From: Cantharellus purpuraceus
Taxonomy: Eukaryota > Basidiomycota > Agaricomycetes > Cantharellales > Hydnaceae
Direction: 5' to 3'
Assembly (NCBI GenBank): GCA_025174535.1
Contig: JALBUN010000010.1
Coordinates: forward strand, 744,001-808,000
DNA: 64,000 nucleotides
This document shows positions 49,234 through 61,128 of the stretch, piece by piece (position 1 is the stretch's first letter; each line of letters begins with the position of its first letter). Both the position numbers and the translations under genes were made by a program. A model generated the notes under the pieces. The model was not told where the DNA came from. It was given only the letters and a program-made list of their open reading frames with translations, and did no database searches.

Positions 49234-50454
49234 TTAGGGATTCTATTCGGTTGCGCTGTTTGGCGGGATCTGTTGTCGATGCTTGATTTCGGATGCAGTT
49301 TAGACCACATGCATAATCAAATACAAGACTGTATTGCGGAAGCCCATTTTGGCACTTTGTGTAAGTTACAGGTACCACGTCTTATGTAACGACCGTGCCG
49401 GGCGTACGGCCTGCGACGGCAAGATGGACGCCAAGCTCGCGGAAGGTTTTTCATGAACTCTCGCCCCAATCCAGCCTTCCGAATTCCGATCTCCGAACCG
49501 CCATCGAGATTTTGATAGCCGGTCATGGTGGGGAAGATACGGGAAGCTTCTTTCATCTTGCCCTTCTGGGGAAACGCGCGTATCACGTATCGATTCGTTA
49601 AATAGTCTTCGTGTTTGAGTAAATCAGTGGCGTGTTCTTTCGGGAACAGTAGGGCGGGAGAAGGGGGCAGGGGGGTGGGGAAGGATGTGTGGGTGGTTGG
49701 AGAGGAAAGAAGTTGGGAAGGCGAACATTGAATAGGGATCCCGCGGGAAGGAGGGGGGGAAAGAAGCTTTATTTCGCCCCCTTTTTCCTTTTTCCCCAAG
49801 TGGAGGGGCGAGGGTGTGCGTGTGTATGTGTGCTGATAAGGAAGGATGCGATGATGGACCGGCGCGGGGTGGTGTGACTTTGTTGCTAGGTACGGGGGGT
49901 CTGCATGGGGTTGAGGGTGGATGGGGGCTCTGGCGTGCATGGGAGTGGGGGGCGGGCCCGTGGGGGCACTAGTGTTTGTGGGGGCCGGGATGAGGTGGAG
50001 AAACCACGTTGGATGGCGGCGGGGGAGCCGTACGTTGCGCTGGCGTGCAGGGGGGAGCGTTGTGGGCTTGGGATGCGAGTGTGTGCCTGGCCCGGAGCAG
50101 TAGGGCAAGGGAGGTGTAAGATATGCAATGGTGCATCATCGGCCACTGATGGAAGTGCAGCAACAACAAACCCCCTTGGTACGTGCATTAACCCAAGTTC
50201 GCCATCATTTTGTGCGATTCGGATCCGTAAATCGATCAGCAAGAAAAAAAGCCTCCGGCGTTCTTTCATCCCATCACCAGACCCTCTTGTACATATCCTT
50301 CAGTTCCAGGCCGCTCACAGCGCGATTCTTCTTCATTTCCTCGCGTCCCAGTATGGGCACAATTAAAGGTCGCAAACCGTAGGGTCGTCTCATTTATAAT
50401 GAAATTAATGAATGAATGATTATCGCTCCCGCGATAATACATACACAGCAGGTA

Positions 50455-50765
50455 CTACATTTCATAGTCTGGCACATGATCTCCAACAGTCATACCGACA
50501 TTGATCGGCGTCTGTGCGACGACATTGCGCGTGCCCAGTACTCTCTCGCCAGAGCCAAGCACAAAGTATGAAGCGCGAAACTCAGTATACGCGCAAAGTT
50601 GGAATCCTGATAGCCTCTCGGAAATACCGTCCAAAGGAGAAAGGGAGAGGGGAGGGAAATACAAAAGGCACAAGCCAAGACCAGAAGATAACCCAGAAAA
50701 AGGCTTGAATACACCAGGATAGACGAGCACGTCGAAGAACAGAAGACGAGATTACGTGCTTACCG
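50455..50765 (-). CDS. Unresolved gene, probable last intron and terminal exon
   Basis: A minus-strand terminal exon candidate, 50606..50455, follows an AG acceptor (TATCAG). It reads FQLCAYTEFRASYFVLGSGE, then RVLGTRNVVAQTPINVGM and VGDHVPDYEM before TAG. Upstream, a strong donor GTAAGC (50764-50759) would end an exon at 50765, leaving a 158-nt intron. One of the upstream frames (..PPEAPARRVG) joins in phase. A further GTAAGC donor near 50895 suggests another small exon. I recognise no family and could not fix the start, so only the last exon and its donor partner are given. Confidence 0.3.
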
Positions 50766-52110
50766 ACTCGCCGAGCGGGTGCCTCCGGGGGTCCGAAGTC
50801 CGAAGTCCGTGTCGATCGTAGCGAGCGGAGCTGAGCCCAGCGGCCGTGCAGAACGCTCAGGCTCGTGCAGGAGTGTACTGTACATCATTCGTTGGCTTAC
50901 CTCTTGGCTTGCATTATTTCTTGAAAAAAATTTTGCCTTTATTTTTCTTTTTTCTGTTTGCTGTCAGCCTGAGCCCGTCCCCATCCCTGCCAGTGCTGCA
51001 AAGGCGCAACGAGATGGGCCTAGAGCCAGGGTCTGTCCGTCTGCCGGAGGAACTCTGGACTATGCCAGTAATGTAATGATGAGACGTTCAAAGGCTTGAA
51101 GGGTTCGAACAAGGGCTCTTTGACCGTTGGACGTAAGAACTCGACGCCTCGATGCGCCCAACGTGACCGTCCCTGGCTAGGACTGAATCGTTGATCCTAC
51201 TGTTTCGGGTGCGGGGGTCGATGCCTCAGGGAGGGACGAACAGGACGGAATAGGATGGATAGGCTTTGAGTTCAGGAACGAAGAACAGTGTGGGCATCAG
51301 AAGGATCTGCCTGTATATGATAGGTATACTGTATACGTGTGCAGAAGAAGTGCAGGGAAGGGCAGGAAGGGAGCCTGAATGTTGTGCCCGTGGCAGTGGG
51401 CTGGGGATTTTCCGTACCAGCCTTGACAGGCGTAACATACATGCATACATGGGCGTGTGTGGGCCTGCAACTACGTATTGGCGTAGAAGAGCCGGTGTTC
51501 TAAGTAGCCTGGTAGGTAGGGATGACGAGCGTGGCGTTTTGCCAGTGCCAGAGCCTGCGGAGGGGTGGCGGAGAGTCAAAAGCCTGAGTCAGAGTTATGT
51601 CGGGCGCACTGGTTGATTTAATGTGTTGCGAGCCGGGGTGCAGTGGGGGGTGGGGGACTTCGCAGAGCCAAATACCAAGCTAAACCCTAATCTAAAGGCG
51701 CCACCACGGATACCTGCGCGGAATGGGATCCGATGATGCCACTAGCACTGGGAGCGGTTTCCTAGGTACTTTGGAACACTGTTCTGAGAGATCTGACGGA
51801 TGGGACCGGGTATCAGAGGCTGGGGCACGGACTGACCACATGATGCCGCAGGACGTGGACGGGTGGGAAGCTGACTGTATGCGGGCTGAGGCTGGCTGGG
51901 GTTGCCCTTGCGCGGCGTTGGACCATGTCCAGACCTGGCACAGCATGTTGCTGTGGGCTTGTTCGGTTGGGCACGGCTGCTGAGACGATCAAGAGCGGAT
52001 ATAGAGATGGCCCTCGCACGGAGCGAGTGTGAACAAGGCCCCTATCGATATCCCGCTGCCTGTTACGTAACGGGAGAGCGGGAGCGAGATGATGGTGATG
52101 GTGATGGGGC

Positions 52111-52129
52111 GTGTGTGTGTGTGTGTGTG
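52111..52129. repeat. (GT)n microsatellite
   Basis: Nineteen bases of alternating GT, preceded at about 52089-52107 by a short (gatggt)-type run. Simple sequence, possibly polymorphic. Confidence 0.9.
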
Positions 52130-52546
52130 CGGGAGTGGCTATATAGGGATGGCGATCTAAGTAGTAAGTAGTCAATGGCACCGCCGCAGGGGGTCCTGGA
52201 TAGTGATTAATGGGATCGACGCTGATAGTGGAACGCCGCGGTGGGTGTACGTGGCCGGGTGTTTGGCGGGTGTGCTTCCCAGTGTGATCGTCAAAATGTC
52301 CGGTCGTTGCTGGGGACGACACCGCCACGGGGGTGGGTCCACAAGGGCCCCCCGAGTGGGTCGCAGCACCGCCACCGAGGGAATTGATTTTCGCAGGCAC
52401 CCAGCGTAAACTGCCAAAGGTGTCCATGTCCTGATCTGGCCACGCGGGGAGCGCCCGGACATGCTTCTCGATCTCATTAGGCGTTCATTCACTCCCCCTC
52501 GCTTGTTCGCCTCCGAGCATGTCCCAGAATGGCCACCCTCTTCCAC

Positions 52547-52554
52547 TTTATAAG
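52547..52554 (+). promoter_or_regulatory. TATA box of the homeodomain gene (TTTATAAG)
   Basis: A TATA-type element 38-45 bp upstream of the start codon at 52592, followed by a C-rich, CACA-containing stretch. If transcription starts about 30 bp downstream, the leader would be only some 10-20 nt. Inferred from sequence alone. Confidence 0.5.
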
Positions 52555-52591
52555 CCCCGCCATCTCCACACACCCACCCCCCCTCCACCCA

Positions 52592-54298
52592 ATGTCTGAC
52601 ACCCTCCTCTACTCCATCCCCGCCTGGTAAGTGTCCCCCCCCTTCTCCCGCACCGTCCCCTCATCTCTTCCAGGTCCTCCATGCTCTTCCCAGACCATTC
52701 CGACCTCTATCCCGCCCGTCGCATGTCCGACTCTGCCCTCTCCGCCGACTCTGCCACCACCGCCACCGACCCCGACAGTCCCGCCACGGAGCCCGACCTC
52801 CTCCACCCCGACGCCCTCAACCACCCCCGCAAGCCCTCCCTCCCCGGCATCGGCGCCCTCACCCCGCTCCTCGACCCCGCCGACCCGCTCAGCTTCCCCC
52901 GCCGCGCCTCCCTCCCCACGCTCGCCTCCGACCTCTCCCTCCGCCCCTCCCCGCGCCCCTCCCCGCTCTCCTTCCGTCCCCGCACCTACGACTCCCAGCA
53001 GCCCCCGCTCGCCTCCTACGCCTTCCCCGCCCCCGCGTCCCCCACGCCGCCCCTCGACCCCGCCGACCCCGCCCGCGCCTTTGCCTGCGAGCCCCCCTTC
53101 TCCCCGTTCACCTCCCCGCTCTCCCCCGACTATTCCCCTCCCCGCATGGACCCCGCCTACCCCGCCCAGCTCTCCTGGGGCGCCCCCGCCCCCGCCAGCC
53201 CTGCCCCCGCCTCCCCGCCCCGCCCCACCCCCAAGCGTCGTCGCTCCCCCACCACCCCCCCTGCCGCCGTCCCCGCGGCCAACCCGCAGACACAGGTCCC
53301 CACGCCGCCCTCCTCCGAGCAGCAGCCCCAACGCCGCCCCCGCGGCAAGCTTCCCAAGCACACGACCGACCTCCTCAAGGAGTGGCTCCACGCGCACTCG
53401 GACCATCCCTACCCCAGCGAGGACGAAAAGCGCGACCTCTGCGCCCGCACCAAACTCAGCATGAGTCAGGTCTCCAATTGGATGATCAATGTGCGCCCGC
53501 CCCTTTTCATCTCCGCCGTTGCTGACCATGTGACTGCTTCTCTCACCCCAGGCGCGCCGCCGCATCCTCGCTCCCGCAAAGCCCCCCGTCGTCTCTGCCA
53601 CCACCACAGAGCCGTACCGTCTGGCCGCCGCCCACGCGCGCCCCATCAGCTCCCTCTACGCACACCCCCACATGTACGCTGCTGCCCCTCCCCCGCCCCC
53701 CCCGGGCCTCATGCGACGCGTGGCCTCTGAGGACTCGCTCCGCCTGTACGAGCCTGCGGGGTACGCACATCCGCACCACCAGGCGTTGGGCCACCTCCCC
53801 CACCATCAGTCGCTGTCGCACCACCACGAGTACCCGCGGTATGCGGCAACGGCGCAGCCCATGTACGCTGCCGCCAGTGCCGGCGCATTGTCGGCGCACC
53901 CGCATCCGCACCACGTGTCGCATCACCCGCAGGCGCATCCGCATTCCGGGATGGGGTTGGGATTGATGGGTGCGCCGGCGGAGAGGAGGTTGGCGTACCC
54001 TGCTGCCACGGTGGGTGTGGGCGCCATGGGCGCGTCGATGCCTATGGGGACCGTGAATGAGGTGTATGGCCCTGGTGCCGGCAGTCCACAGGGATACGGA
54101 GGCCCGCCGATATACTTGCCGACGCCGGGACAGGGCGGACAGCCGGGTTCGGCGAACGGGAGTGACGGCGGGGACCTTGTGGGTGCGGAGCAGCACCAGC
54201 AGCCGCAGTCGCATCATGGGCCTGGCGAGCAGTCGCTTCACCATGACGGCCACGAGGACCACCGCGAGTCGCGGTATTTTGGAGAGGCGGGTGTGTAG
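52592..54298 (+). CDS. TALE-class homeodomain transcription factor
   Basis: DNA-binding regulator of the TALE/KN homeobox class. Three exons: 52592..52626, 52674..53490 and 53552..54298, giving 532 residues. The homeodomain reads GKLPKHTTDLLKEWLHAHSD, then HPYPSEDEKRDLCARTKLSM and SQVSNWMINARRRIL; the last intron falls between WMIN and ARRR in recognition helix 3. HPYP is the three-residue loop extension that defines TALE proteins. The N-terminal region is very rich in Pro, Ser and Ala, with a basic stretch PKRRRS. The C-terminal region is rich in His, Gln and Gly with poly-Pro. Codons end almost always in C, unlike neighbouring genes, and the locus is flanked by 3.4 and 6.8 kb with no confirmed gene. 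Targets unknown; relatives act in development and stress responses. Confidence 0.92.
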
Positions 54299-54502
54299 GC
54301 TCCAGACGTGTCAAGGCTTTTGAGCGTCGAGTTGCGGTTGTTTGTCATTCGCCGCGATGGGTCCCCCCCCTTCTCCCAGTCCTCTCAGTGGCTGCCAGGA
54401 CGATGTTGCGAGTCGCATCGGTTGCACGCGCCCGGCGTTGTTCGACCCAGGGACCCTGAGCTTGTTCGACTTTAATTTTTTTTTGGTGTTTTTCCCGACC
54501 GT

Positions 54503-54606
54503 CCTTGTCACCCTACCTTCTTGTCACCCCCACCATCTTGTCACACCGCTGTCTCATCACCTTACCTTGTCACCCCCGCCGTCTTGTCTCTCCACCGTCT
54601 TGGCCC
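54503..54606. repeat. Imperfect tandem copies of a cttgtcaccc-type motif
   Basis: The motif cttgtcac or close variants (cttgtcaccc, cttgtcacac, ccttgtcaccccc, cttgtctctcc) recurs about six times in 100 bp, followed by a tcttggcccaccc variant. Pyrimidine-rich and just downstream of a poly-T run. Confidence 0.6.
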
Positions 54607-55828
54607 ACCCCACCCTCCTACCCTAAGTACCCCCGACTCGTCTCGTTTTTATCTCCTCCCTCCGGGTTATTATGCATGTGGTGCAGTCGATTGTTTTCTT
54701 GCTCTCTCTCTCGCGTCCGTGTATCGCGCCTTGCGATTGTTCTTTGCCGTTTTTCTCGTTTATTTTTCCCATCTCCACTCTATTGCCTCTCGACTAAAGA
54801 CTATCGAATACCGAATATCGAATACCGACCCGACTGTCTTATCGCAGTATCGTCTTTCACTGTCTCTGTCTCCGAGTTTCTTATCTGCCTCGCGCTACGT
54901 ATATATATATTGTTCGTGTCTTTGGTAGTGAATGTATACCCTGCTGTTTTGACGTCTTCTTCGAGTGTAGGACATCTAGCGCCCGAATGATGCATTATCT
55001 GACCGCGACACGACACAACACGAGGAGTCACAACACAGTCACGTAAACGCCAACAGTGTGAAGAGGAGACAAACTCTCTGCACCGGCAGCCGTGCATCCC
55101 ATGGGCCCCCAAACCATCGCACACGCGTATAGTTTGTTGTTGATGATGTTGGTTCCATGGAATCGTGGTTCGGGTGATGTCGTGCTTACTGGGCTGTGTC
55201 ATCAGACGTGCGCAAATTTGTTTTCTTCTTCTTTTGCATTTTGGTCGCGCTATGCATTGCCTTGACCTATCCCATCGTGTTCCCATGGCCAGCGTCGTAC
55301 CACCATTGCCCTCGGTATATGTATATGCTGTGCTATAGCGCTGTGTACCTGCCGTGCGCCGCGCCACCCATTAATATCCCTGTAGCTGGGTCAGAGACTT
55401 TGGGGAGGTTCTTGGGTTTGTGTGAGGTGAGGCAAGGTATGGTCGGCCCTGATGAAGTGACGAATTTGGTGGGGCCCCTCTTCGGACTCCGCCGGGGGCC
55501 CCTTGCGTTCACTAGAAATGCGTCTTCGAATTCGGAGGACATTGTATTGCGGTGATGTGATGGTGCCACCCGTTAGCTTGGATATGTCTCTCCACGCACT
55601 AAATTGAAACGCCGGCACGAAAGACGAGTGAATACATTGGAGTGAAACTGAGGAGCGCCAGCTTTGCATTGATGACGGTCATGATTTATTGAAGATCTAC
55701 CCGTTATGGAGGTGTTTAAAGGTCTGGCACGTTCCATGCGCATCATTATATCAGCATCATCATGATCTGGTCTGGTTTGGCACCGACGTGCATCCGATAC
55801 TAGTTCTGATATCGTTACCAGCACCGAC

Positions 55829-55849
55829 ACCAGGACCAGGACCAGGACC
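55829..55849. repeat. (ccagga)n short tandem repeat
   Basis: About three and a half copies of ccagga, with further degenerate copies (aggaccagacc) to about 55880. Simple repeat. Confidence 0.8.
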
Positions 55850-56234
55850 GCTGCATGGACCTGACTCAGGACCAGACCTGGGTCCGACAGCCTACCTGGC
55901 CAGCACTCCAACGCAACACCACCGATGCGAGCGCGAGGAGGGGACCCAGCTCTGCCCCGCGCGTTCCGGTGGGCAAGCCATGCGCGGTCCCGGTGCTAAT
56001 CAAGGCTATTACAGTCACCGTCTCGTTGTCGAGAGCGTCAATGCGCGTTGCGCTTGCGACGACGCCCGCCCAGCAGGTCCCATTTCGTGGAATCAGAGAC
56101 GCTATTGCCCACCACCCACAGCGCTCAGCTGGAGGACGCTCAGCACCAGAGCATACATATCCGACCCCCGCATGATTCATCAATTGAATCGAGAGATAGG
56201 AGTCGACCAAGTCGACAAACACTCAGGACACGTT

Positions 56235-56251
56235 CACACACACACACACAC
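56235..56251. repeat. (CA)n microsatellite
   Basis: Seventeen bases of alternating CA. Simple repeat. Confidence 0.9.
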
Positions 56252-58913
56252 TTGCGCACAGCAAACACGCCGCCAGTGGAAAAGCGTCTCACACTGAACG
56301 CCACCACCCAGGTACAGCCGCCGCTGCCGTCTCATCTCACCCGGAAGAGCCGGTGCTCTTCTTTCCAGCCTGAACAATTGTTTCCCATGCACGAGACCCA
56401 CGCTTCCAAAACCGACATGCAATTGCACACCACATCATATGGCCAAACTGTACTGGACCACGGCCTCGACCTCGATCGACCCCACCGCGGTATACGGCAT
56501 CGCATAGCGCAAACCCCTAAGCTCAGCCCGAACGTTGTTTCCCAAGAACACACACACCCATTGCACCCACCAAAGACCACGCTCCCTCGATCGATCGCAT
56601 TCGCATCCCTGCAAGCTCATGGTTTGCTATAAATACACAAATCTAGTAGTGACCGAACCTACTCCGGCGACTTGATCACTTATACCATATCCGTCTGTCC
56701 CTCAACGCCTTGAGTTTAGCTTCCAAAGCTGGGTCAAGCTCCGTCCGTTGCCCGTACTATGTGAAAGTCCCCCTGGAGAAGCCCTTCTCGCCGGGGAATC
56801 TACGGCGGACGGCGGTTCTACAACTCCCGCTCAACGCCCGCTATGTAATGTGCTGGCGCCGTCGTGCCCGGCTAATGAATCAAAAGATGAGCTTGCGACT
56901 TGAGTGAACTGGCGGCGGTGAGGACAACGTTTGAACAGTGTGTTGGGGATGCCAGTCCGGGTGTCCGGGTGTCAGCTGGCTTTCTAGTAAAAAGTTCAAT
57001 TGTTTGGGCCAGTTGCTACACACACACTGCACACATTTTTGCGCATGTGAAGGGCGCGTGTGGTGCACAGCACCCACCGCACCCCGGTCTTCGCCGACCT
57101 TCTGAACGCGGACGCTCAGTCACACCGGTACCGTGCGTCGAGGACGAGGAGAGAGCGCTATTTCGCCAATATCACTCTCACGGACTCCGCGATCGCGCCA
57201 ATCAGACACGACGAGGTCGTCGTGGTCGTGGGCGTCTGTGCATTTCTATTGACGGGTGCAAATCGTCGGTCCTACTGTATATACATATGTAACGTGTAAG
57301 CTATTATTGCACCGTCTCATTACTGGTGTCATTAGCACAACCGCATCAGCTCTTATCACGATATATGAATCCACTTAACCCACATCCGGCCGACCTCGCA
57401 TTCTTCCGTACCATCACTTACCGTAAACCATTCTATGCGACGAGCTCAGCCACCCATATATCCTGATTAACACTTGCGCAGGAACGCCGCCCGCTCACAA
57501 TTAATCAGCACAGGCGCATCATTTTCCAGATCATTAGAACCCACCGTGACACGCAGTCACCTCAAAATAAATCAAGACTCATACATCACGCTGCTTCTCC
57601 TCGCCACGGACACCCACACTGACTCACATTACCTTCTCATTCCCGTTTGGGTATCCCCAAGCAGCCTGCGGGTTCGAGCGACATGGTAATTGCACTCGAC
57701 CCCATGTGATTCAACGCCAAATGTGGACCACGATCACATCCGCTACCTGAATCACATCCACTTCCTGTCATAGTGTCAAAAGTCCCTAACAATGATACCA
57801 CTGGCATTGCAACATATTATCATGAACAACCTTCCGAGTCCAATCAAACAGACATAGCTTGTTGGTCGTCGAGTACCGATTGAACCCGCGCGCAGTGAAT
57901 CACTAGAGCCGCGGTGTGTCGTCGTTCAATGAGATTGGACATCCGAGGATCATTGGCACGGTCCCGAACTGAAAGGGGTGTGAGCGAGGTGATAATGAGC
58001 GTAATCAAGACTTGTTTAAACATTCGGAGGGGATGCCTCCCCGGGTCGCCTCGTACAACCTACAAGCTATTACACCCGCGATGGAAGCCTTCACAGATAT
58101 GCGAGGGGGGCAGTGTTAACTTGATTTGCCAAAGTTGCGTGAATGACCTTCGGACCCCTCCAAGATCAGCGACCACAACGAACGCCGCAGTGAAGATCCA
58201 TCTGTCCAAAGGGGTATGTGGTCGAGACTGTCAAAGAGGGGGAATGCCGACCATCACCGCGTCAAGATCTTGAGAATCAGACCTGCCCGCAGCACATAGG
58301 TGTATGCAGGAACATGCTGGACCAGAAGAGAACCCATCGTCGGTCCCCTGATCACTGGAGTAGTTCCTGTTGTATCGTTTCCCCTGGAACAGACACTGCG
58401 CATTGACTTGGGATTCTGTATGCATATTTGCAAAAGCTTCATCTCCTGAGACATGCCCTGTTCTTTTGTTTGTTCGTCCCTCATCAGGAAGGTGGAGGCC
58501 TTGAAACGAGAAGCTGAGTGATAATGGTATGGGGTGAGCGAGTTTCCCTCCCCACACGGTCATGACACTGTTAATATATCGTATTCCGATGCAAGTCGCT
58601 GCGGGTCAAGAGAAATGTGAGCACGTGTTGTGGAGAATGACGCGGACGATGGGGGGGTATGGATCCTGAAGGATAGCAGCCTTCTTACCGAGCATGTCAA
58701 TGGAAGTACGCCAGGAAGAGACGCTGCATGCCCCAGTCATTGGCCATCACCGTCATCGAGCCGTCATAATTGAGGACCCTCGCATTAATGCTAGGGCCGA
58801 ACGTGAGCCATTAACATCCAGCCGTGCACGAACATCTTTAGGCTATACGGGGAGTCACTTTCTTCGACACTCTTCATCACCACGACTGCATGTTCTTCTT
58901 TCGCTGAAAAGAA

Positions 58914-60266
58914 TTACATTGCATTATCCCTTGCTCTCCCACCACAGATTGGCCAAACGCACAACCTCACACTAGGCGTGCTCGAGCAAGAGCTGGCAAA
59001 AAAATCTGTCAGTTTCTCTGAAGAGTTCAGGGTGCGGAACCATGCCATCCTCGGAATCATCGACACTCTATCAGAGACCACCTTACTCTGAAGAGCATGT
59101 AGTGCCGCCGTCAAGTTCCGTCAAGTTTATCTCGCATCCTTGATGACAAGCCGCGTCATGATCTCCGTGTCGATAAACCAATGATTTGGGGCATCTCTTC
59201 TTGGGGAGACAACCCGCAAGTCTAGAGTGACGATTAACAACACGCCACTGGGATAACAACCAACCTGCATTACATGGGATACCCAAACGAGGAGGAAAGC
59301 GTAGAAGATGAACGTGATCACGCTCAAGGCGACCGACTGTCTCAGTGTTACGAATGCGGCCTCTGCGGCTCGCGACTTATCTGAGAGCTCTGCATTGAAC
59401 CATTGTCATTAGCCCGCTGCTGTTTTCGAGTGCAACTATCCGGTGCAAACCGTCCCTGTCGATGCAACATCGACTGGTCTGATGAGAAGATTCGAGGATA
59501 TGGCTGCAATCGTATCATATGGTTGTGAGACAGGTTGCGAGAACGGCCCTCGTTGAAAGTTCCAATGACACCAGTGTCATCACCTCGCACTAGAACTTCA
59601 GGTATCAGAAAAAACTATTGGAACAGATCCATCGCACAGACAACTAATGTGACAGTGAAACCCACCCTATGTCCGGCCATGGGTCTTCTGGCCAGGAAGG
59701 AGCTGCCAGACAGCACAGCGTGAGCCATCAGCAAGCCCCATACCCCACGTGGTGGGGGCATCGACTCAAGCTGCATACGTGAAGGGAAGGGGGGAGATAC
59801 ATGCGGATGGGGAGGCTCTCCACCAATGGAGACTGTCGGCTGCAGTGTGTGGGGTGTGGTAAAGTCATTAGTGAGAAAGGAACACCGGGGTATGTGTGTG
59901 TGACGGATATCTAGCAATATGCTGCGAGGTGCCAGCATGGAGGATCCATCACGGCGAGTCGGCTTGCAGCCAACAGATATAACATTGCATCGACATTGGC
60001 AAGGGCTTTGAGATGCCCCCGCTAGGAAGGGACACTGTATGCACGGAGACGTCCCGTTCAAATCCAGCCAAGTGAACAGTATCCAACAATCTTGACCCTT
60101 CGTAGCGACAGCATGATACGGGATACCCAGAGATAGGGACTGGATAATCAGAGTTAAGGTCGTGGGACTGACACTGGACACCAGTTGTTGGAATAGGAGC
60201 GTGGACGAACACAAAATCAACCCGCTTCGGAATTCCAATAAGAGCATCCCCCAATACCACCGGCAC
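58914..60266 (-). pseudogene. Possible degraded multi-pass membrane protein gene
   Basis: Minus-strand fragments with hydrophobic, membrane-like text: VVLGDALIGIP and SRLLDTVHLAGF (60040-60260), GHRVGFTVTLVVCAMDLFQ (59620-59680) and SVALSVITFIFYAFLLVWV (59280-59330). The order, with a G..LIG start and an LDTVHLA motif, recalls the large agaric family of seven-helix proteins annotated as DUF6534. However, the frames do not join cleanly and stops intervene. It may be a relic or my over-reading. Confidence 0.18.
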
Positions 60267-61128
60267 TGAGGCAGATGTCCTCTATGGTAATGTCAGTCTG
60301 GGTAACATGGGGTCGACAAAGTGGATCACATAGTATTCTGATACTACAACACCGGGGAGAAATTCTTCTGGTGAGGCTGATGAACGAATCGGAAGAAGTC
60401 CTTATGACTTACAGAGTCTTCAGGATAAGCCTATTGTGGCGCCGTTTCGTCATGTTTCAATCCTTCGTTTGGATCCTCTAGAACTCTGAATGACACCTGG
60501 CAACAAAGTGTTCACAAGGACGCACAACGTCAACTCGTACATGAGTAAAGGATTGAAAGCAACAGCACTGGTGCATACCAGAGATTAGTAATTCGCGAGA
60601 AAACCAGCCGTACAACCTTTGTGGATGACAACAGAACGTTTCTAAAAAAAAGTTATGACCTTCTAGTCCGATCATACCAGCTTTCGAGTATTATCGAGGC
60701 ACGGATTGGTGCCATTCAGGGTGAAAGACAAAGAAGGAAACGCGTAAGACGTCGGATCACGCTCCAGAAGGGGCTCCTTCAATGCCCCAAGACGGCGATC
60801 AGGCTCAGACCCTTTGAAGATGAGGCGTGAGGAGCAAGAGGAACGGCACATCTGATGGTGTAGTAGATGTGGTTGGACGACGCGTTGAGGGGTTGCATTC
60901 CAGGCCGTATTCCATTGTTGGTGACGCGGAATGCGTGCGAGTACTCGACATGTCGGATCGCAGAGCAATGTTGGACGTCCAGTCAATGAAGTTGACTTGT
61001 GGCTTGGGTTTGACCTTTTACAAACTTTGTTTCAATATGGAAGGTTGATTTGAACCATATGTAAAAGACTGTTTCGAGCTGGAGAACAGAAGTAGTTGGC
61101 GCTTCGAGCTCGCGGAACCAAAGCTCTG

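Larger units (their letters stand above)
49234..52591. other. Gene-poor region upstream of the homeodomain gene
   Basis: 3.4 kb. The left part (49620-50100) is purine/pyrimidine-skewed, with many overlapping artefact frames. Protein-like minus-strand text occurs at 49460-49640 (LLKHEDYLTNRYVIRAF, FPTMTGYQNLDGG). There is also a 39-codon minus frame at 50393..50274, and a likely terminal exon at 50606..50455 (listed separately). The right part holds microsatellites and the homeodomain promoter. None of these could be joined into a recognisable gene. Confidence 0.3.
54299..61128. other. Long gene-poor region (6.8 kb) downstream of the homeodomain gene
   Basis: Many short frames on both strands, none with a recognised domain or consistent splicing. 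It contains pyrimidine-rich repeats (54.5 kb), simple repeats (55.83 and 56.24 kb) and one weak candidate for a degraded membrane-protein gene (58.9-60.3 kb, minus). A long non-coding transcript or regulatory region for the homeodomain gene is possible but not shown. Confidence 0.35.

Noticed and set aside
49317..50108. Minus-strand 263-codon frame taken as one gene
   Set aside because: Its first two thirds are Pro/His/Thr low-complexity text from a skewed region. Only a short part (49460-49640) looks protein-like, and that is reported separately as a candidate.
52631..53464. Plus-strand 277-codon Pro/Ser frame
   Set aside because: Frame-shifted shadow of the homeodomain exon 2; low complexity with no domain.
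52609..53646. Minus-strand 345-codon frame rich in Gly, Arg and Glu
   Set aside because: It lies opposite the homeodomain gene and arises from its C-ending codons read in reverse. It has no domain, and the plus strand has a clear homeodomain.
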